Below the pieces are notes generated by a model. The model did not search any database. It was not told where the DNA came from and saw nothing but the letters and a program-made list of their open reading frames with translations. A program made the position numbers and the translations under genes. This document shows, piece after piece, positions 58,552 to 64,000 of a stretch of 64,000 bases of DNA; within the stretch, counting starts at the first letter, position 1; the number at the start of each line of letters is the position of its first letter. Source of the stretch: Erigeron canadensis (taxonomy: Eukaryota; Streptophyta; Magnoliopsida; Asterales; Asteraceae); NCBI RefSeq assembly GCF_010389155.1, contig NC_057764.1:682001-746000 (forward strand), given 5' to 3'.

Positions 58552-58950
58552 TATATCTATATTATTTTATAAAGCAGATTTCTTTTTTTTACATTTTAAG
58601 TTTCAACATTTATCTTCTCAAAATACCCATATATCAATTATATATTTACCTAACACCTTTTATCTCTCCTCAAATCTCAACCAATCATTTTTATTCTCTC
58701 TCCTACATAAATCATTTATTCCTCCAATTCATTCAAAATCTTTTATCTCAAAAACCGTACATCGATAAATTATAAAAATTATATGGGTGTTCTTAAAATT
58801 TAATGCTCTTTCATTAGAGATGTCATTCGATATACTTTCGACGAATTTTTAAATCCGAGGGCGGAGCCCGTACGTTAAGGCATTTGACTATCACACTCTA
58901 TGACCCACCATCTCACCGTCACAATGCACAGGTACTTGCTCTCGTCTAAT
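58552..58950 (+). mobile_element. Non-autonomous Helitron-like repeat, copy 2
   Basis: Starts near TCTATATCTATATTATTTTA and shares long stretches with 31849-32312 (CTCAAAAACCGTACATCGAT, GTCATTCGATATACTTTCGA, GCATTTGACTATCACACTCT). The 3' end near GTCACAATGCACAGGTACTT is a weakened GC-rich hairpin. It lies about 180 bp upstream of the CYP78A start. Confidence 0.55.
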
Positions 58951-60612
58951 TTAGAATACGTTTCCTTTTCCCCACATCAATACACTTAATTTTCCTTTAC
59001 ACTCATGTTTTCTAATTGTTTAAATATTTTGAGTTTGAATTAGGCATACATAATTACATATCGCATATATATGATCGATGATTAGTGACACACTAACAAT
59101 TGGTTAGTCTAATTAAGGTATATATTGTTTGATCACTTATTTGCAATGAACGAAATATATATACATATCCCTCTACATATTTACGTGCTAGCATATATAT
59201 ATGGAAAATGCAAAACCCTATATAATTGAATCTTCGTGTATCAATTTTATCATGATCTAAGGGTCAAGATCTTGTCATATTTATTTTACTTTAATACTTG
59301 TTTTACAATAACCAACCCATATATATATAAGGTAATTTTCCAATGAGAACAAGTTTAAAATGAGAACGGTGAGAACAGGGAATAAAATAGGAATTTTAGC
59401 ATAAAATATGATAGTTTCCCTTTTAAACCTTTTTTTGATAATTCAAAAATGTAACTATCATACTAATACAAATTTCGTTCCATCCACATCCCCTTTTTAA
59501 GGATTTCTACATGTTTTCTACATCAAACAGAATTAGACATTTTCAATTTATATATATCCAAAAAGTTTAATACTCAAGAATACATAGATACTATTTTATT
59601 TTTATTTTTTTTTGACAGCAGATACATAGATGTTATTATTTATGACTTTAAACATGGATGTACAAATCAAATTAGTATGCATCCAATTCATCTCTTAATG
59701 ATTATCATTATAACTATAATATATGCACACTATATATTATTATACATCTTATGTTTGAACTTGGAAGAAAAGAATTAACGGATTATATAAGAAATAAATA
59801 TGGATGCACAAACAATAATTGGTGGATGCACAAATAATATTTAGGTTTTTAGATGGATGCATAATTCATCTTAATTAGTACGGTCAAATTTGATGGATGC
59901 AAAAACTAGTATTTATATCAAATTTAATGGATGCACAAATAATTTTTAGTTTATTCTTTTATTATGTATTTACATGCTTTTTAATAATCTAATTATGATG
60001 TTGTATCGGTTGGATTTCAAAACGTGGGGGGTGGGGTGGGTTGGCCGGGCAGTTACCGTAAAGATTTATTTGGTTTTATTTCCTTTTATGCCCTTTAGTA
60101 TTATTTAAAAAACAAAAATTGCTTCAAATATTCTAATCCATTGATTTATGTAACCAACGGCTGAGATGTATTCTTTTTTGTTTGTATTTTTCACTTCATA
60201 AATTTCACCATAATTTTGACTATAACAATCAGGATTCCCCACTCTCACATTTTTCACTCCTACAATTTCACCATAAGAATCTGAACTCCTCATTCTCACA
60301 TTCTGGACATTTTCAAACAAAAAGCAACTAGGTCCCACCCATTCCTCACGTTCTCACGTTAGGGAAGAGGGCAGGTTCGAGAATTTGGCTCTAGATCGCG
60401 ACAACGTCACTAAGGTTCTTGAGAATGTGAAACATAATTAACTTCCAGAATGTGAGAATTGGCTCCGGCCAGAACATGATCCAGATATTTGTGGTGTCAA
60501 TTAAAATTACAATTTATATTATATTCGTGATCGAATGTGGCCTCAGGAACACGTACCCTGTTGACGACATCGTCCTAAGCATCACAAGGCAAAGGCATAT
60601 ATATATATATAT
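58951..60612. other. Intergenic, AT-rich, with a possible decayed inverted-repeat element
   Basis: The words AATGAGAAC, GGTGAGAACAGGG (59341-59378) and, in opposite orientation, CTCACGTTCTCACGTT (60345-60360) could be the ends of a 1-kb element. The motif TGGATGCACAAATAAT recurs several times at 59800-59945. No gene seen. Confidence 0.4.
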
Positions 60613-61045
60613 ATTGAAAAGTTATTTTGAGAACCCTTTTTTTTGCGAGAACCTTTGAGAACTTTTCAAATCAAGCCCAACCAATGATTATTCTTTACAT
60701 GAAAATTGTTTTTTGATTGTTTTCTGAATAACTTATGTGTAATTTTGAAGTTTATAATTGTGTGGAGGCATGGATTATCATCCGTTATATAATTATGTGG
60801 AGATTTGGATTCTTGATCACATGTGTACGAATATTGATGTGATTACATGTGATCATGAATCCAAATCTCCACATAATTGTATAATGGATGATAATTCATG
60901 CATCCATACAATTATAAACTTCAAAATTACACATAAGTTATTCAGAAAACAATCAAAAAACAATTTTCATGTAAAGAACAATCATCCGTTAGGCTTAATT
61001 TGAAAAGTTCTCGCAAAAAAAAAATGTTCTTAAAATAACTTTACC

Positions 61046-61052
<7 letters not shown>
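60613..61052. mobile_element. Large foldback element (MITE-like)
   Basis: An inverted repeat with arms of about 210 bp (60613-60824 and 60845-61052) and a 20-bp spacer. For example GAGATTTGGATTCTTGATCA on the left is answered by TGATCATGAATCCAAATCTC on the right. Ends read AAGTTATTTTGAGAAC. TA runs flank both sides (60598-60614; 61051-61076). No coding capacity. Confidence 0.85.
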
Positions 61053-61076
<24 letters not shown>

Positions 61077-61078
61077 GG

Positions 61079-61433
61079 GAAAGATAATTTGAGACCAACT
61101 AAAAAAAGTCCAAAAAAGGACCATTGATTTTCGTAACTTACACACCACCATCATCATCTACTACGATATACAAGACTTTTTTGTAAAAAACTAAGACTTT
61201 CCAGCGACGGACCCACATAAAAATCATGTGTAAGTTAACTTACACATGTGTAAGTTATACATGTGTAACACATGTGTAAATTAACTTACACATGATTTTC
61301 TGGTGGGCCCGTCGCTGGAAAATCTTAGTGTTTTTACAAAAAAGTCTTGTATATCGTAGTAGATGATGATGGTGTACAAAAATCAATGGTTCTAGTTGGT
61401 CCTAAAATAAAAGGTGATCTCAAAATATCTCAC

Positions 61434-61436
<3 letters not shown>
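61079..61436. mobile_element. Second foldback element (MITE-like)
   Basis: Arms of about 160 bp around a centre rich in ACACATGTGTAAGTTA words. For example ATCATCTACTACGATATACA (left) is answered by TGTATATCGTAGTAGATGAT (right), and CCAGCGACGG by CCGTCGCTGG. Ends are similar in style to the first foldback (GATAATTTGAGACC). It lies between two TA microsatellites. Confidence 0.85.

Positions 61437-61507
<71 letters not shown>
61437..61507. repeat. TA microsatellite, about 35 units
   Basis: An uninterrupted TA run of about 70 bases, the longest in the window, abutting the second foldback element. Confidence 0.95.
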
Positions 61508-61510
<3 letters not shown>

Positions 61511-64000
61511 GCATTCCCACAATAGTCTTCCTAGTTTATGTTTTTATTTTTGGAAAATGACCTAGTTTATGTTGATGATCTGGTACTAAATTTTCCCGGA
61601 TTACGGTTAATTGTATGTGGTTAGATTGTACGAAATATGTATCCATCCTAATTAAGTAGTTACTTGAGTGGTTTTGTTGTGATGTAGTTTTCAAATGATT
61701 GCGCTAATTGTGATTTTTTGGCCCACTTCTTCTCGACTTCTCCATCTCCTTCACTCGATCTTATATATATACAAACTATTAATTAATTAGCCCTTGCATT
61801 CAGTTTGCTAATTGCTTCGAAATTGAAAACCCAAATTATTGTCACATATCCAAGGCCGGGTTTAAGGATTTGAATGTGTATAAACAAAAAGTTTATATAA
61901 ATAACAATTAATGTTATAAATAAATAAAATTTTAGGTGCTATGCCACGAGAGTTGGGTTTACTAGCCGCCTTAATTAGCTTAATTTGTCACATCGGGATA
62001 TACGTACGGTGCTTCAAAAATCATTTGTGAATAAAATATTTCAAATGTTCGATCAATAGTACTCTCGATCGCTCGTGTTATTCTATCACTTTTTGGTGTG
62101 TTCGCTCACATGACACGTCATAAATAAAATATTTTATTTACAAGGCATAAATAAAAACTCGATCAGCCCGCCCATAAAAAGGCACCAACAACATAAAAGG
62201 ACAGGACCTAGCTATAGAATCACTATAAAACTAAAAATGTTTTATTTTGTGTTGATTAAGTGGGCTAATTAGGGACATAATGAGTCCATCACATCAAATC
62301 TGGATCGTGTGCAGTGCAAATTCATGACAATTCATCATGAAATGCCTTGTCACGCACAAATTAATATGTTTAAATGAACCGGTTCGTTGTATTATAACGA
62401 CAACTTCTTATATATGACAACCACAAAGGGCTTGATATTGATAAAGTCAATCTGCAATGAACTTGGGACAATGTATGTAAACAATAAAAGGTGAATATAT
62501 ATATTGAAGTTCCTTCACTTAAGTTGGTTGCTTTTATATATAGGTAATATGTATCTACACACAATTATGGTTATTATCTATAATTGTCTTGTACGTACAT
62601 ATGATAATTCATAATACAGTCTAAATATTGTGTATATCTATCTGGTGATTACAAAATATTTCTAACGAAATCATATCCTTATATTTACATCAACTTTAAG
62701 CTCGAGAAGTATTTTGAATCACGTGCCTCATTTACTTACTATAGAAGATATGAACAACACAATGATTGATAAAATTTAATTAAGGTGGCTACAAAGTGTT
62801 GATGCTTTACAAATTGATTTTGTCAAAGGCATATGGTCAGCTTTTGTTAATTAAAGAAACTCCACTACCAATTACTAAAATTTTGAAAGATATAGTCGTG
62901 ATATATCGTGTAACTTTTTTCTTTTTTTTTTTGTTCATGAATTCTTCAAATGCCGTGAAAATAACAAAAGGAATGGTACTAGTGAGCTAACTGAGGAGAA
63001 CATGCAAGATGATCCCTAATTAAGATGGACCAGATTTGATAGATTAATTCCAATTTTAAGTATTCACTTTTTCGATTTCATTCATTTTATTAAGTACTGA
63101 GAGGTAATATGTCCTCAAGCCACGAAGCGTGACTAACTTTTCATACATCAAACTTCATAGATGCTTTGTTTGATTTTCACTTTCTTATAAGTGTAAAACC
63201 CCAGAATCCATGATCGTGACTACATTCAGTTTTGAAGTTTGGATGGAGTCTCCTATTCACAAAACCACAAAGCAACTATATTTTAGAGATTAGTATTAAT
63301 CCAAAGCCTAATTTTTCGAGAAAAAGTCATCTTTATTATGTTTATTTAGGTTAAAGCATGATAACGATTACCAACTAAAGTTATGGACCACCAAAGAAAA
63401 GAGAGCCCATGATTCTGTCCGTACATTTTAAGCCCAAACTATTGTTTTGGTTAATTGATTGTACGGCTCCTTTAATAATGTGTTCTTTTATTTCACTGTG
63501 TTTACGATTAGCATAATATTGTTACATTAAGAAGCAAAATGACACATATAAATCATGATTAATGCTTTTCAAACGATATAATTAGACACAGATCGTTACT
63601 ACAATTGGGGATTATAAAAGGTTACTTGGGAAAAAATAGTTTTGACTTGTATAATTTTAATAGTGTAAAAACAACTTACATCCGGTTTGGTGATGTAATT
63701 AACTTACAAAATTAAATGAATCAAGTAAAAAATCAGCTAAATACTACATGGCACAATGAGTGACCTTCACATCTTGCAAAAGATATATCTTGTCAGTAAG
63801 CTCTGTTTTTATTGATCGTAAACAGAAGCTATGTTGCAATGAGATACGGTATGTACCCCAAATCATTATTATTTTTTATCCAAATATCAACACCAACAAA
63901 TCGTGAATTGCGGTATTGTAAATATGGTGGCATAAAATGGATTAGTGGTACAAATAAAAGTTATTATGCAGGCAGTTTCTCACATAATATTATTATAGGT
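61508..64000. other. Intergenic, AT-rich, no gene seen
   Basis: No coding frame of quality, no RNA gene, no repeat structure recognised on either strand. Confidence 0.6.

Noticed and set aside
60613..61052. Long hairpin considered as a microRNA precursor
   Set aside because: Arms of over 200 bp with element-like ends and TA flanks fit a foldback transposon better.
61347..61565. Open frame containing a long Tyr-Ile repeat
   Set aside because: Produced by the TA microsatellite.

Overview
This is a 64 kb piece of an AT-rich plant nuclear genome. Two spliced host genes (an F-box/MYND protein and a CYP78A-type cytochrome P450) sit among Ty1/copia, Ty3/gypsy (Tat and Athila lineages), LINE, hAT, Helitron-like and foldback elements. 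The gene structures and element families point to a eudicot. The extra reading frame attached to the copia element resembles copia-associated frames I know from daisy-family (Asteraceae) genomes, so I lean to Asteraceae with moderate to low confidence.

Bases 1-31740 form one nested stack of elements whose boundaries can mostly be read from target-site duplications (TSDs). The base layer is a LINE on the + strand (7642-8979 continued at 30921-31740). It was hit by a gag-protease-only Tat gypsy element (3191-7641), itself hit by a degraded hAT transposon (1-3190, running off the left edge). The LINE was hit again by a gypsy-type LTR that survives as a solo LTR (8980-9175 plus 28685-30915, TSD ATAAA). 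That solo LTR was split by a copia element (9176-28684). The copia element contains a second Tat element without gag (11029-18473), a 1.6 kb non-autonomous LTR element (18910-22029, TSD TCGAG) with two solo LTRs inside its own LTRs (19407-20397, TSD GGGAA; 21156-21654, TSD CTTTT), an LTR with primer site from another copia family (23565-24041), a Tat-type solo LTR (24621-25232, TSD CCAAT) and a 755 bp non-autonomous hAT element (27312-28066, TSD ATAATAAC).

Bases 31741-42568 hold a Helitron-like fragment, the intact three-exon F-box/MYND gene (32636-34260, + strand) and about 8 kb of AT-rich intergenic DNA with Helitron ends and small duplications. Bases 42569-53749 are a complete-ended 11.2 kb Athila element (TSD ATATG, LTRs about 2% different by eye). 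Its gag, protease and integrase lie in one frame, with reverse transcriptase and RNase H missing.

Bases 53750-64000 hold a 0.93 kb Helitron-like element, the two-exon CYP78A gene (58369-55165, - strand, 519 residues, all P450 signature motifs present), a second Helitron-like fragment, two large foldback elements lying in TA microsatellites, and otherwise non-coding AT-rich DNA. The two host genes look functional. Every transposon coding region I could read carries stops, frameshifts or domain losses, except the visible part of the antisense frame at 3192-3794.
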